A DNA stretch of 64,000 nt, from NCBI RefSeq assembly GCF_030407165.1, contig NZ_CP129111.1, positions 1,922,001 to 1,986,000 of the forward strand, written 5' to 3'. The translations under genes were made by a program, and so were the position numbers. Source of the stretch: Fontisubflavum oceani (GTDB taxonomy: Bacteria; Pseudomonadota; Alphaproteobacteria; Rhodobacterales; Rhodobacteraceae). Shown in pieces: positions 27,373-36,683 of this stretch; the stretch's first letter is position 1; every line of letters starts with the position of its first letter. The notes beneath the pieces were generated by a model. The model did no database searches, was not told the origin of the DNA, and saw nothing but the letters and a program-made list of their open reading frames with translations.

Positions 27373-27707
27373 TCACATCGCCTCGTCCAAGACGGCCTCG
27401 ATTTGATCCAGAAGCTCTTCGACCATGGGACGGCACGCGGACCAACCTTCCGCGTTGATCGGTTTCCTAGGAGCGTTTCAACCTTGAGGGCAAGATCACC
27501 CAACTCTTTGAAACCAAGGGTCGGTGCGATGCCGGCGGTCTTATGCGCCCGCATCGCGATTTCTTTGATAAGACGTGGCTCGGGACCGCGATCATCGACC
27601 GCCAACATCAGTGTTTCGATCTCAAGGCACCGGTCGCCGAGGCGGTCGAGAAAGCGTTCACGAACACTGTCCAGCACCGCCACGGCAGCTTTGGTTGTCG
27701 CGCTCAT
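27373..27707 (-). CDS. Histidine phosphotransfer (Hpt) domain protein (frameshifted)
   Basis: About 111 residues. Start ATG 27707, MSATTKAAVAVLDSVRERFL. A four-helix Hpt domain with the phospho-accepting H55 in AMRAHKTAGIAPTLGFKELG. Near the end the frame is lost: one A (T on this strand) is missing at 27463-27465. The sensible end is PINAEGWSACRPMVEELLDQ then IEAVLDEAM and a stop at 27373. It is expected to relay phosphate between a sensor or hybrid receiver and a response regulator. It is next to a REC-type regulator, 31 bp away, within a cluster of signalling genes on the same strand. Confidence 0.75.
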
Positions 27708-27738
27708 GAGCGATCTACCTTGGCCAATGTTGGTGTCA

Positions 27739-28692
27739 TTACCGTGCCAGGCTTTCCGCAAAACCGGTGAAATGCCGCGCGGCCGAGCGCGCATTCAGGA
27801 TGGCTTCATCCAGGATGCGGGTGGGCGATGCCATGTGCAAGGCTTTGCACCCAACAGCGGGGCCGACCGTCACCATAGGAAGATGGATATTCAGCTCATC
27901 ATAGATGTGACCGAACTCCGCAATGCTCATCCGCAGTTCTTCACCCAGTTGGAAGGAATCAACCGCTTCGACTCGGGAGAGCAAGCAGACGAAATCACCC
28001 TTCCCGGCATAGCTGATCATGCGGCTATGGGTCTTGAGGCAATCCGAGATGCAGGTTGCGACATCGATCATCACTTCACTGAAGATCGAGGCACCCGCTT
28101 CATCAAACAGCTGCTGGCCATTGATCACATGAAAACCGACCGCTTTGGTCGAGAGCGCGCGGAACACGCCAAGCGTTTTCAAGTAGTTCTCCATCGCGAG
28201 ATACTCGATCGTCCCGGCCACGCGCTGCATCGGGATCTGATCTGCGAACCGGTAGGACGGTTTCGCGAACACATCCGCGCCGCCATGGTTGATGGCATGC
28301 TGCGTCCGAATGCGCTCTCGCACCAGGGTGTGCAAGACGCCCAAACGCGTGTTGATTTCGATCTCGTCGATTGGCTTGGTCAGATAGTCCGTCGCCCCGG
28401 CTGCGAAGGCGCGATCGATATGCGCCCGGTCAGACATGATCGTGTTCATGACGATGGGAGCTTTGTCATACTCCGGCATCGACCGAATGGCTTCACAGAG
28501 CTCAATCCCATCCATACCAGGCATTTGGATATCCAGGATGAAGCAGTCAAATGGGATCTGTGCTTTGGAGATCAGATCGAGCGCCTCCGCGCCAGACTCA
28601 GCGAAGGTGACGTTGGAGTAGCCCATATTGGACAACGCATCTTCGAAGAGGACCAGGAACTCTGGATCATCATCAACAGCCAGGATTTTCAT
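27739..28692 (-). CDS. Response regulator with degenerate GGDEF-like output domain
   Basis: 317 residues. The receiver (1-120) has the acidic pocket VDDDPE, phospho-acceptor D54 in CFILDIQMPGMDG, and the conserved lysine in YLTKPIDE. The C-terminal part (about 150-317) has the size and fold pattern of a GGDEF domain, but the signature position reads GKGDF (230-234) and the preceding nucleotide-binding residues are not conserved. Cyclase activity is therefore unlikely; a GTP- or c-di-GMP-sensing or protein-binding role is possible. It precedes the Hpt gene and follows the CheY-like gene on the same strand. Confidence 0.82.
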   Translation of the reverse strand: MKILAVDDDPEFLVLFEDALSNMGYSNVTFAESGAEALDLISKAQIPFDCFILDIQMPGMDGIELCEAIRSMPEYDKAPIVMNTIMSDRAHIDRAFAAGATDYLTKPIDEIEINTRLGVLHTLVRERIRTQHAINHGGADVFAKPSYRFADQIPMQRVAGTIEYLAMENYLKTLGVFRALSTKAVGFHVINGQQLFDEAGASIFSEVMIDVATCISDCLKTHSRMISYAGKGDFVCLLSRVEAVDSFQLGEELRMSIAEFGHIYDELNIHLPMVTVGPAVGCKALHMASPTRILDEAILNARSAARHFTGFAESLAR

Positions 28693-28875
28693 GTTTTGCC
28701 TCTGATCTCGTGCGCGGGATGCCGGGCGGCATAGTGCGCGGGGGTCTTGTGTTGCTAACTACAATTAGCGGGAGACAATGGCATAAATTGGGCGTGACTG
28801 TTCACAGATCGAGGAATTTTTGGCACCAAACCTAGCCTCAATGGCGGTCAAGCTCATGGCGACCGCCTGAGTTGT

Positions 28876-29256
28876 TCAGAGCTTGGCCCAGGCCGCGCGG
28901 ATTTGCGCGCCAAGGGTCATCGGGTCGAAGGGTTTTGTGATCACAGCTAAGGCCCCGGTTTCCAACAATTCTTGCGAAAGCGAATCTTCGGCCTTCGCGG
29001 TCATGAAGATCGTTGGAGTCTCGGCGTAGCCGGGCAGGGCCTTTACCTTCGCCCACAGATCGGGTCCGGTCATTCCGGGCATCATCACATCCAGCAGCAG
29101 CAATTGCGGGGCAACGCCTTCGATTTTTTCGAGTGCATCAGGGCCGGAGTTGCATTGATGCAAGGTGAAACTGTCGACCATCTCAAGCGCCATCCGGGCG
29201 ATCTCAAGGATGTCTTCATCGTCATCAACATGTAGAATCGTTGTTAAATCAGACAC
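28876..29256 (-). CDS. Single-domain response regulator (CheY-like)
   Basis: 126 residues, receiver domain only: acidic pair in LHVDDDED, phospho-acceptor D56 in LLLLDVMMPGMTGPDLW, Thr in IFMTAKAED and Lys in AVITKPFDP. Without an output domain it must act by protein contact or as a phosphate shuttle, which fits the adjacent Hpt protein and two kinases. The frame ends 41 bp before the sensor kinase start-side region on the same strand; the genes probably form one operon. Confidence 0.9.
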   Translation of the reverse strand: MSDLTTILHVDDDEDILEIARMALEMVDSFTLHQCNSGPDALEKIEGVAPQLLLLDVMMPGMTGPDLWAKVKALPGYAETPTIFMTAKAEDSLSQELLETGALAVITKPFDPMTLGAQIRAAWAKL

Positions 29257-29297
29257 TTGTATCTTCTCCGGTTGGAACGTGATTGGGGACGTGTCGC

Positions 29298-30982
29298 TCA
29301 GGCGACCGCAGATTGAGGCGCGTCATCGATATCCTCTTGCGAGGCACTGTGCTTGGCCAGTTCGAAGTAGAAGACGCTGCCTTTCCCGAGTTCGGTCTCA
29401 AACGCGATTCGTCCGCCGTGACGCTGGATGATTTTTTTGCTGATTGTCAGGCCAAGGCCAGTACCGGGACGGGACTGTTCTTGCACATCTTCGACCTGGA
29501 AGAAGCTGTCGAACAGCGTCTTGTGCGCCGACTCGGGGATACCAGGCCCATGATCTTCAACGCAGACCCGCCAAGCCCCGGCGCAGTCTTGAATATAGAG
29601 ATTAACGTCAGCGCCAGCGGGGAGAACTTGGCCGCGTTCGACATTAGGTTCGACATCACCTGCATGAGGCGTGCTGAGTCGCCGTGTACTTCAGCCGCGC
29701 TGCCCCAGTCGTTGACAACGAAATGGACCTGACATTCTTCACCATAGCCAGCGTTGGCTTCGGCGGCTTCGCGGAGCAAATCGCGCAGGTCGAGCGTGGA
29801 TTGCGAGAAGTCCATTTCGCCGGAGTCCAGCTTCTCCAAAACCAAGATGTCGTTAACGATCTCGAGAAGGCGGTCGCTATTGCGATGGGCGACAGAAATC
29901 ATACGGGCGATCTCAGGGCCGAGCTCCCCTAACGCACCGGACTCAATCAGACGCAGCGCACCTTTGATGGATGTTAGGGGCGTCCGCAATTCGTGGCTGA
30001 CCATTGAGACCGAGTTCAATTTCAAACGTTCTGATTGCTTACGTTCCGTAATGTCGCGCACCACCGAAATGAGTGTCGGTTTGCCATCGGGTCCAGCATC
30101 GATATGGGTCAGTATCTCGATTGGCCCCTGATCATGGACAACTTCAATCGTGACTTCTTTTGCGTCGCCGTTCAGCAGGGGGGCCAGATACCGTTCGAAG
30201 AGACCTTTGTCGAACTTAGTGAAGGTGTCGAACATATGCTTACCTTCGATCTCTCCTGTCGACCATCCAAGGCGCTTTCGACCATTTTTGTTCACATAGA
30301 TGATTTCAAAGGTCTCGGGGTCATAAACAATGACGCCGTCGGGAAGGCCCTCGATCACCGCATTACGCCCTTCGCTGGCCGCTTCGGCGCGAGCATGTGT
30401 CAGATCCGTGCGGATCGAAATGCTATCGGTATGCGTGCCTGATTTGTCGAAACGGGGAATGATCGTCGTGTGGACCCGAACGATCCGTCTGTCCTTTGTA
30501 ATTAGGCACTGTTCACCCTGCCAGGCGCCGCCTTTGGAGACGACCTCGAAGACCTCGCGAAAGCTGGCCTCGTCTTTAAACTCTCCATAGAGCATCGACG
30601 GAAGCTTGCCGATGACTTCTCTCGCATCATAGCCGAAAGTCTTCTCGAAGTTTTCGTTGATCTCTTTGATTCGGCCATCGGCATGGGCGACGCTCACGAT
30701 TGTATGTTTGTTGAGCGCCTGCTCTCGCAGGTCAATGGCCTCATCGTAAGCACCTGAAAATGCCCAGTTATAGTCTGGATCAGTCGACTTTGCGTAGGCG
30801 ATGCTTACAACAGTGATCAACGCAACCAGAGCGGAGGTAACAACGAACAACAGCATGAAACGTTCCGAGCCCGACGCGGTGATGGCTGGCACCCAGCTAT
30901 AGAACAACATCGTCAGCCCCAGCGAGATCGCTGTGTTGCTCAAAACCAGAGCAAATAGGGAGATTTTTCGTATCCGTTTCAT
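29298..30982 (-). CDS. PAS-containing membrane sensor histidine kinase (frameshifted)
   Basis: About 561 residues from ATG 30982 (GAGG upstream). Two N-terminal membrane helices (about 7-28 and 42-64), two PAS domains (about 94-199 and 206-314), a HisKA domain with H330 in VSMVSHELRTPLTS, then a HATPase domain. The ATPase part breaks after NAAKFSP: one base is missing from the four-G run 29619-29622. The next frame supplies AGADVNLYIQD, the G1 box EDHGPGIPES and the G2 region SRPGTGLGLTISKKII. It autophosphorylates and should feed the receiver genes downstream. The short periplasmic loop (about 13 residues) suggests sensing through PAS or the membrane rather than an external ligand. Confidence 0.83.
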
Positions 30983-31117
30983 AGGTCTGCCTCGGTACTT
31001 CAACCACTCGTGCAACAATTCTAGTGCGGGCACTTTCTTTGTTGAAAACTTGCGCAACAATCGGGCCTAAATAAGACATAATAGCAATGGTAAAAGGCAA
31101 TTGTCGGGCAATTGTGG

Positions 31118-33172
31118 TCAATGTGCTGCAGCACCTCGGGTCCTGATAGGGGCTGCAAGTTCTACACGAAATACACTTCCCTCGTCTTCGGTACTGGCAA
31201 CGCTGATGGTACCACCTTGCATCTCTGCCAGGTGCTTCGCGATTGGCAACCCAAGCCCCACGCCGCCATGTCGGCGGCTGTTTGAGGCATCAAGTTGTCC
31301 AAAGCGTTCAAAGACATGCTTCAGGTCTGCCTGAGGAATGCCGCATCCGGTGTCTTCGACTTCGATCCAAGCTCGGCCTGGCGCCGATCTCGTCCGGACC
31401 GTTATCTGGCCCTCATCGGTGAACTTAATAGCATTCCCAATCAGGTTTCGAAGAATCTGGCTTAGTCTTTCGGGATCAGCTACAATTTCTTTCGCTTGGC
31501 TATCGATCTTAAACTCGATCTTCTTTTCCTTCGCCGTAGACTGGAATTGTTGCACGACCTCTCTGACAATTGGATCAAGTTCAACAGTTTCAACCGTTAC
31601 TTGAAGGGTGCCTTCTTCGATCGCGGCCAAGTCCAGAATGCTTGTAATTAACCCTTTCAGGTGTTTGCCGGAAACCTCGATATGCTGTGAGAACTTTTCG
31701 ATATCGCCCTTGAACTGCTTGATATGCTCCAGGGCGCCCGCAGCATTGTCGCTTTGGAGGTTTTGAACGGTCTTCTTGAAGCTCGGCAAAGAGTCCGGGT
31801 TTCGCAGGAAAGCATTGTACCCCAAAACAACGGTGAGTGGCGTCCGCAACTCATGACTGACAGTGTTCAAAAACTCGTTCTTTGCGGCATTTGCGGCTTC
31901 GGACTCGGCAAGAGCCTCCTTAAGCTCTGTAATGTCGACCCGGAAGCCAACCACGCTGCCCGATGGCGTTTTGCGTTCAACAATCCTCAGCCAGCGTCCA
32001 TCAGCCAGATGCTGCTCCATAACCTCGCCGGGGTTGCGGTGGGCCTCTACGCGTTCGCGGATCCAGTCTTCCTCCTGACCTTCCGCTTGCGGGTACTGCC
32101 CTGTCTCGACGCCGTACCTAATAATATCTTCGAAACGGGTCCCGGGAACCATCCGTTCGGCAGACAAAGAGTAAAGGTCTTTGTATTTCTGATTGCACAT
32201 CACCAAGCGGTCGGAGGAATCGTAGAGGGCGAACCCATCATCAAGGGCTGCAATCGCTTCGGAGAGCTGCGTTTCCGCCGCATCCTTTTTGTCAAAGGCC
32301 CACCTGAACACCCTCATCAAGATAAGCGAGGCGAAACACAATGCCAAAATCGTCGCCCAGAGCTGAACGCGGTTTGGCGGAGTCGTGACCCAGCCGTTTT
32401 CCGGAGCCATGGATAGAGTCCAATTGATGCCTGGGGCGACGACAGACGTTGAAACTGGGTCGAGGAATAGAACACTCTCCATCCCATTTAGGATGCTACC
32501 GTCCGCCGCTTGAACGACATAGGCGAAACCGGCACCATCATTGGTGAGTCCTGCGGATCTAAAGAGGCCGTCGGCATCAATAACCAGCGATACGACGCCC
32601 CAAAAGCGATCCGCCGCATCGCTTGAGAAATATGCATCGCCTGATTCGTAGGCGTTGACAGCGGAGCGTGTGAGAAAGCCCCGCCCGCCTTGGACAAGAT
32701 TAACAGGCCCGTCGATCACCGTCTCCCCGGTGTCAATGGCCCGCTGAACAGCGCCCATTAGGTCTGGCCGCTGACTGATATCCAGGCCAAGAGCCGCTTG
32801 GTTCGGAGCGAATGGGTATACATATTCAATGACCAGATCCGGGGCGGCGGCCACGTTGATCACATCATCGGTATTTCTCACCAGCTGGCCGACCACTCGT
32901 GCGAATTCCGCCGCCGACATATCGGGTTGCGCGGCGAATGCGGCCATGGCGCCCTCGGACACCAATATCTTCTCGTTTATCTCGCGCTCAAGCGCGGACT
33001 GGAATCCGTGATTGACCTCAAGCAATGCCAGCCGTTGATCGACACGGAACTGTTCCGAATTCTGCCTGTCGAGAACGACGCCAAAAACCAGCGCGATCAG
33101 AACCACCGCGATATAGCGCATATAAGGGCCTATTTGCTTCAAAAGCGTCATCGCTTTCCTAACGTTTTTCAA
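31118..33172 (-). CDS. CHASE-domain sensor histidine kinase
   Basis: 684 residues, intact. Membrane helix 18-34, a periplasmic CHASE-type sensor of about 225 residues (INVAAAPDLVIEYVYPFAPN is its most typical stretch), a second helix 270-288, a PAS domain (about 305-415: ALDDGFALYDSSDRLVMCNQ), HisKA with H440 in FLNTVSHELRTPLTV, and a complete HATPase (NLIGNAIKFTDEG, VEDTGCGIPQADLKH, GGVGLGLPIAKHLAEMQGG). CHASE domains bind small extracellular signals, here unknown. It has no fused receiver, so the phosphate goes to a separate regulator, most simply the REC proteins next door. A CtrA-type site lies 74-89 bp upstream. Confidence 0.93.
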   Translation of the reverse strand: MKNVRKAMTLLKQIGPYMRYIAVVLIALVFGVVLDRQNSEQFRVDQRLALLEVNHGFQSALEREINEKILVSEGAMAAFAAQPDMSAAEFARVVGQLVRNTDDVINVAAAPDLVIEYVYPFAPNQAALGLDISQRPDLMGAVQRAIDTGETVIDGPVNLVQGGRGFLTRSAVNAYESGDAYFSSDAADRFWGVVSLVIDADGLFRSAGLTNDGAGFAYVVQAADGSILNGMESVLFLDPVSTSVVAPGINWTLSMAPENGWVTTPPNRVQLWATILALCFASLILMRVFRWAFDKKDAAETQLSEAIAALDDGFALYDSSDRLVMCNQKYKDLYSLSAERMVPGTRFEDIIRYGVETGQYPQAEGQEEDWIRERVEAHRNPGEVMEQHLADGRWLRIVERKTPSGSVVGFRVDITELKEALAESEAANAAKNEFLNTVSHELRTPLTVVLGYNAFLRNPDSLPSFKKTVQNLQSDNAAGALEHIKQFKGDIEKFSQHIEVSGKHLKGLITSILDLAAIEEGTLQVTVETVELDPIVREVVQQFQSTAKEKKIEFKIDSQAKEIVADPERLSQILRNLIGNAIKFTDEGQITVRTRSAPGRAWIEVEDTGCGIPQADLKHVFERFGQLDASNSRRHGGVGLGLPIAKHLAEMQGGTISVASTEDEGSVFRVELAAPIRTRGAAAH

Positions 33173-33558
33173 AGCCAGACGGCCACCGCGTTACCGCTCT
33201 TCGACTGGGCGCTTACAACCCATAGAAATCAATGGTGTCCAGAGAGGTTAACAAATCGTTAACAAAAGAGGTTTGTCACAGACCTCTGGTATGTTCTGGC
33301 CCTGGTATGGCGCATTTGTCCCATTTATTTCAGTGGCATGAAGAGCATGAGGCCCAATTGAAACTGTAAGTTCCATTAACGAGGTAGTGTGCTTGCCGCC
33401 ATCGTCCACTGTCTCGTATATCAGGATCGTACGCGGCTGCGCTGGCATGATCACGCGTGCGGAATCGGCGTATTTGATCGGTCTATGATCGGAGTGGTCC
33501 CCTGTGGCCGGAATACGTTTCTCATGATCGACGTCGAACGGATTGTGTCGTGGCGTCG
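33173..33558. other. Intergenic region upstream of the CHASE kinase
   Basis: 386 bp between the kinase start and the end of the aldehyde dehydrogenase gene. I see no convincing gene. Short open frames on both strands have no ribosome site and no recognisable sequence. The notable content is the TTAA-N7-TTAAC motif near the kinase. Confidence 0.5.
33246..33261 (+). promoter_or_regulatory. CtrA-type full binding site
   Basis: TTAA (33246-33249), seven bases, TTAAC (33257-33261): an exact match to the alphaproteobacterial CtrA consensus TTAA-N7-TTAAC, seen also as two 9-bp direct copies of GTTAACAAA spaced 11 bp. It lies 74-89 bp upstream of the CHASE kinase start, suggesting cell-cycle or CtrA phosphorelay control of the signalling cluster. 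Confidence 0.55.
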
Positions 33559-34992
33559 TCAGATGCGCGTGAGAGCGGGCCGGACCTTGACCTCCTGATA
33601 ATCCTCTAACCCAAACAGGCCGCCCTCGCGACCGTTGCCTGATTGCTTGTACCCGCCAAAAGGCGAGCCGTAGTTCACGCCAATCCCGTTGATGGTCACC
33701 GTCCCGGCACGCAGTTGATCCGCCACGCGCTCCGCGCGCTTGATATCGCCGGTATGTAGATAGGCGGCTAGGCCGAAATCGGTATCATTCGCAATGGCGA
33801 TCCCCTCCGCTTCGCTGTCGAAGGGGATGATGACCAGAACGGGGCCAAAGATTTCCTCGCGCGCGATCCGCATCTCATTGGTCACATCGGCAAAGATCGT
33901 GGGCCGGGCATACCAGCCGTCTTCCAGCCCCTCAGGCTTTCCAAGACCGCCAACCAATAGGCGCGCGCCTTCGTCGATGCCAACCTGGATCATGGCCTGC
34001 ACACGGTCATATTGAATCTCGTCAAAGAGCGGTCCGATGTGGTCGCCCGGCTTTGCTGGGTCTTCCACGATTTGCGCGGCCCCGGCGTGGGCGACCAATT
34101 CCAGAACCTGATCATAACAACTGCGCTCGACCAGCAGCCGGGTTGGCGCATCGCAAGATTGACCGGCATTGTAGAAACACCCTGCGACTGACGTGGAAAC
34201 GGCGGCCTCAAGATCGGCGTCGGCGAAGATCAGATTGGGGGATTTGCCGCCCAGTTCCAGTGTGACGCGCTTGACGGTATCAGCGGCGTCTTTTGTGACC
34301 TGAACACCCGCGCGGGTCGAGCCTGTGAAAGACATCATGTCGACATCCGGGTGATGCGACAGGGCGGTGCCCACCGTGGGGCCGTCGCCGAAGACCATGT
34401 TGAAGACGCCCGGCGGGTAGCCCGCCTCATCCACGAACTCGGCGAAGAGCGCAGCAGAGAGCGGTGTATACTCCGAGGGTTTCAGAATGCAGGTCGACCC
34501 GGTCGCCAGCGCCGGAACCGCCTTCAAAACGATCTGGTTGATCGGCCAGTTCCACGGGCAGATCAGGCCGCAGACGCCGATCGGCTCGCGGATCAGAACA
34601 TCGGAGTTCGGCAGGGTCTCGCGCTCGGGCTGCTGTTGCAGCGCGTCGATGAAGGCCCAGATATGGTCCATGCCGCAAGCGGCCTGCACCTCGCGGGACA
34701 TGGTGATGGGGGCCCCCATTTCGGTGGTGATCGCCTGGGCCATCTCCTCCAGCCGGTCGCTGAACACTTGCGCCAGCTTTTCCAGCAAAGCGATGCGAGC
34801 ATCCTTCGGTGTTCTAGAAAAGCTGTCAAAAGCGCGGCGTGCGGCAGCCGCCGCGCGATTCACATCCTCCGCAGATCCCAGCATCACCTCGCCGATCTGG
34901 GTGATGTTGGCCGGATTTTTGATCGGAAAGGGGGTGGCCGAGATCGGTGCGACCCACGCGCCATCGATATAGAACCTGTTCAGCTTTATCAT
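33559..34992 (-). CDS. Aldehyde dehydrogenase family protein
   Basis: 477 residues from ATG 34992, preceded by GGGAGG; the in-frame ATG at 35124 lies inside the neighbouring gene and is rejected. NAD(P)-dependent oxidation of an aldehyde to the acid. Motifs: PWNWPINQIVLKAVPALATG, FTGSTRAGVQV for the nucleotide, the general-base Glu in LELGGKSPNLIF, and the catalytic Cys in FYNAGQSCDAPTRL. The usual GQxC is conserved. It is downstream of the dehydrogenase and cupin genes on the same strand, so a three-gene operon that oxidises a hydroxyacid or alcohol to aldehyde and on to acid is plausible. Confidence 0.9.
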   Translation of the reverse strand: MIKLNRFYIDGAWVAPISATPFPIKNPANITQIGEVMLGSAEDVNRAAAAARRAFDSFSRTPKDARIALLEKLAQVFSDRLEEMAQAITTEMGAPITMSREVQAACGMDHIWAFIDALQQQPERETLPNSDVLIREPIGVCGLICPWNWPINQIVLKAVPALATGSTCILKPSEYTPLSAALFAEFVDEAGYPPGVFNMVFGDGPTVGTALSHHPDVDMMSFTGSTRAGVQVTKDAADTVKRVTLELGGKSPNLIFADADLEAAVSTSVAGCFYNAGQSCDAPTRLLVERSCYDQVLELVAHAGAAQIVEDPAKPGDHIGPLFDEIQYDRVQAMIQVGIDEGARLLVGGLGKPEGLEDGWYARPTIFADVTNEMRIAREEIFGPVLVIIPFDSEAEGIAIANDTDFGLAAYLHTGDIKRAERVADQLRAGTVTINGIGVNYGSPFGGYKQSGNGREGGLFGLEDYQEVKVRPALTRI

Positions 34993-35062
34993 TTGTCTAT
35001 GGCCTCCCGTTGATAGGCGCGCAGAGGTCGGAACCGGCTCCCTTTGCGGATCTTGACGCCGC

Positions 35063-36031
35063 TTACTCAGCCGCGCGCCGGGCGGCGGGCACCACCTCAT
35101 AGCCGGGCTCTTCGGGTTCATCATCGGTCATCTCGTCGGGGAAGCCCTCGGCCAGGATCGACAATCCGGTGGCATCTTCCAGTCGCCGGATGATGTTGGG
35201 CGACAACTCGCGCGGGCCATAGCGCGCAATGCCATCGTCAAAGATATCAACCATCAGCGGGCTGATCTCCAACGGTACGCCATTCTCTTCGGCGATCTTC
35301 TGAAACAGACCGATATCCTTTTTTACCAGATCCATCGTGAAGGAGATATCGCGGCTGCCATTGAGGATGACTTGGCCTTCGGTTTCGGCAACGAAAGACG
35401 TGCCCGAGGAAATCGTGATCGCCTCATAGGTCGTGGCCAGGTCGATCCCGGCGGCTTTCATCGTGACCATGGCCTCAGCCAGGGTGATCAGGTTTGCCGT
35501 GGCCAGATAGTTGGTCATCACTTTCAGAACCGAGGCCGAACCGATCTCGCCCGTATGCAGCACACGACGGCCAAGCGTTGTCAGCATCGGCAACATCTGC
35601 TCGAACGTCTCGCGGTCGCAGCCTGCGAAGATCGAGATATTGCCGGTTGCCGCGCGATGACAGCCGCCGGAGACTGGGCATTCGATGGGCGCGGCCCCTT
35701 TGGCCCGCACCAGATCGGCGATCCGTTTGACCTCGGTCTCGTCGGTGGTGGACATCTCGGCCCAAATCGTGTCAGCGCTGAGGCCCGCCAGAACACCATC
35801 CTCTGCCTCCATCACTTCCGAACAAGCGGCAGGCGAGGGCAGGCAGGTGATGATAACATCGCAGGTCTCTGCCAGTTCCTTGGGGCTATCGGCGCGGCTG
35901 GCCCCCTGGGCGACAAACTCCTGAACCAGTTCTTCGTTCAGATCGCGGACCGTGAGGTCAAAGCCGTTGCGCAAAATGGACCCGGCCAGTTTGCCGCCGA
36001 CATTGCCAAGACCAATAAAACCAACCTTCAT
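35063..36031 (-). CDS. 3-Hydroxyisobutyrate dehydrogenase family oxidoreductase
   Basis: 322 residues. N-terminal Rossmann fold with GFIGLGNVGGKLAGSILRNG (GxGxxG) and the family DxN pattern VRDLNEELVQ. The substrate motif reads ECPVSGGCHRAATGN, and the catalytic lysine lies in LKVMTNYLATANLITLAEAM. These beta-hydroxyacid dehydrogenases act on 3-hydroxyisobutyrate, tartronate semialdehyde, 4-hydroxybutyrate or similar. The C-terminus (about residues 290-322) is longer than usual and acidic. Gene order with cupin and aldehyde dehydrogenase does not identify the substrate. Confidence 0.88.
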   Translation of the reverse strand: MKVGFIGLGNVGGKLAGSILRNGFDLTVRDLNEELVQEFVAQGASRADSPKELAETCDVIITCLPSPAACSEVMEAEDGVLAGLSADTIWAEMSTTDETEVKRIADLVRAKGAAPIECPVSGGCHRAATGNISIFAGCDRETFEQMLPMLTTLGRRVLHTGEIGSASVLKVMTNYLATANLITLAEAMVTMKAAGIDLATTYEAITISSGTSFVAETEGQVILNGSRDISFTMDLVKKDIGLFQKIAEENGVPLEISPLMVDIFDDGIARYGPRELSPNIIRRLEDATGLSILAEGFPDEMTDDEPEEPGYEVVPAARRAAE

Positions 36032-36093
36032 GTCGTATTCCTTCTTATTCTAAGCTGCCACCCCCGCGCGTTTCGCGCGAAGGCGGTTGCGGC

Positions 36094-36561
36094 CTACGCC
36101 CGCTCATGGTCGGAAAAGGTGTATTCGACCTCGTTGAATGCATTCCTCGCAAACCCATAGGCGAAGGAGACGCCGTCTATGCCCGCCGCGAAGCTGTGTT
36201 CGGCATTGCCGGGAACATAAACGCCTGAGCCTCGGGTGACACGATGATCCGTCCCATCAATTGTCACGATGCCGGACCCCGAGAGTATGAAGTAGAATTC
36301 GGCTGGCGGGTGCCGATGGAGAGCCAGCACGCCGCCCGACGGGATCTGCGCAACGCCTAGGACCAATTCAGACGAGTCCATCCGATCGCTGGAGATCAAT
36401 GTGCGCCAGGTTGCACCGCCATAATGCGGGCCGAACCCGCCTTCGATCGGCAGATCGTCCATATGGACCACATGCCGGCTGTCACTCAGACGTCCAACAT
36501 AGTTGTCATTCGCGGCGGCCTCCGAGGCAAAGATCTCGGTCTCGAGCGGTGGTGCTGACAT
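36094..36561 (-). CDS. Cupin domain protein
   Basis: 155 residues from ATG 36561, fixed by GGGAGGAAG just upstream. The annotated upstream ATG at 36597 would place that ribosome site inside the gene. A single cupin barrel with both motifs: ALHRHPPAEFYFILSGSG and VYVPGNAEHSFAAG, giving His residues and a Glu for metal binding. It could be a small dioxygenase, isomerase or sensor-type protein. It is the first gene of the operon and divergent from the LysR gene across 122 bp, so it is probably the most directly LysR-controlled. Confidence 0.82.
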   Translation of the reverse strand: MSAPPLETEIFASEAAANDNYVGRLSDSRHVVHMDDLPIEGGFGPHYGGATWRTLISSDRMDSSELVLGVAQIPSGGVLALHRHPPAEFYFILSGSGIVTIDGTDHRVTRGSGVYVPGNAEHSFAAGIDGVSFAYGFARNAFNEVEYTFSDHERA

Positions 36562-36683
36562 GTCACTTCCTCCCATTGCGATACCCATCGCAGACATGAT
36601 TTCGAAGCGATATTTGATCGATTGAAAGCGAAAGAGAAACGAATAATAATCGAGTTTATGTACAAAATTTTTTGGGTATAAAA

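Noticed and set aside
27403..28734. 443-codon open frame on the plus strand
   Set aside because: Antisense to the Hpt and response-regulator genes with intact motifs; no recognisable product.
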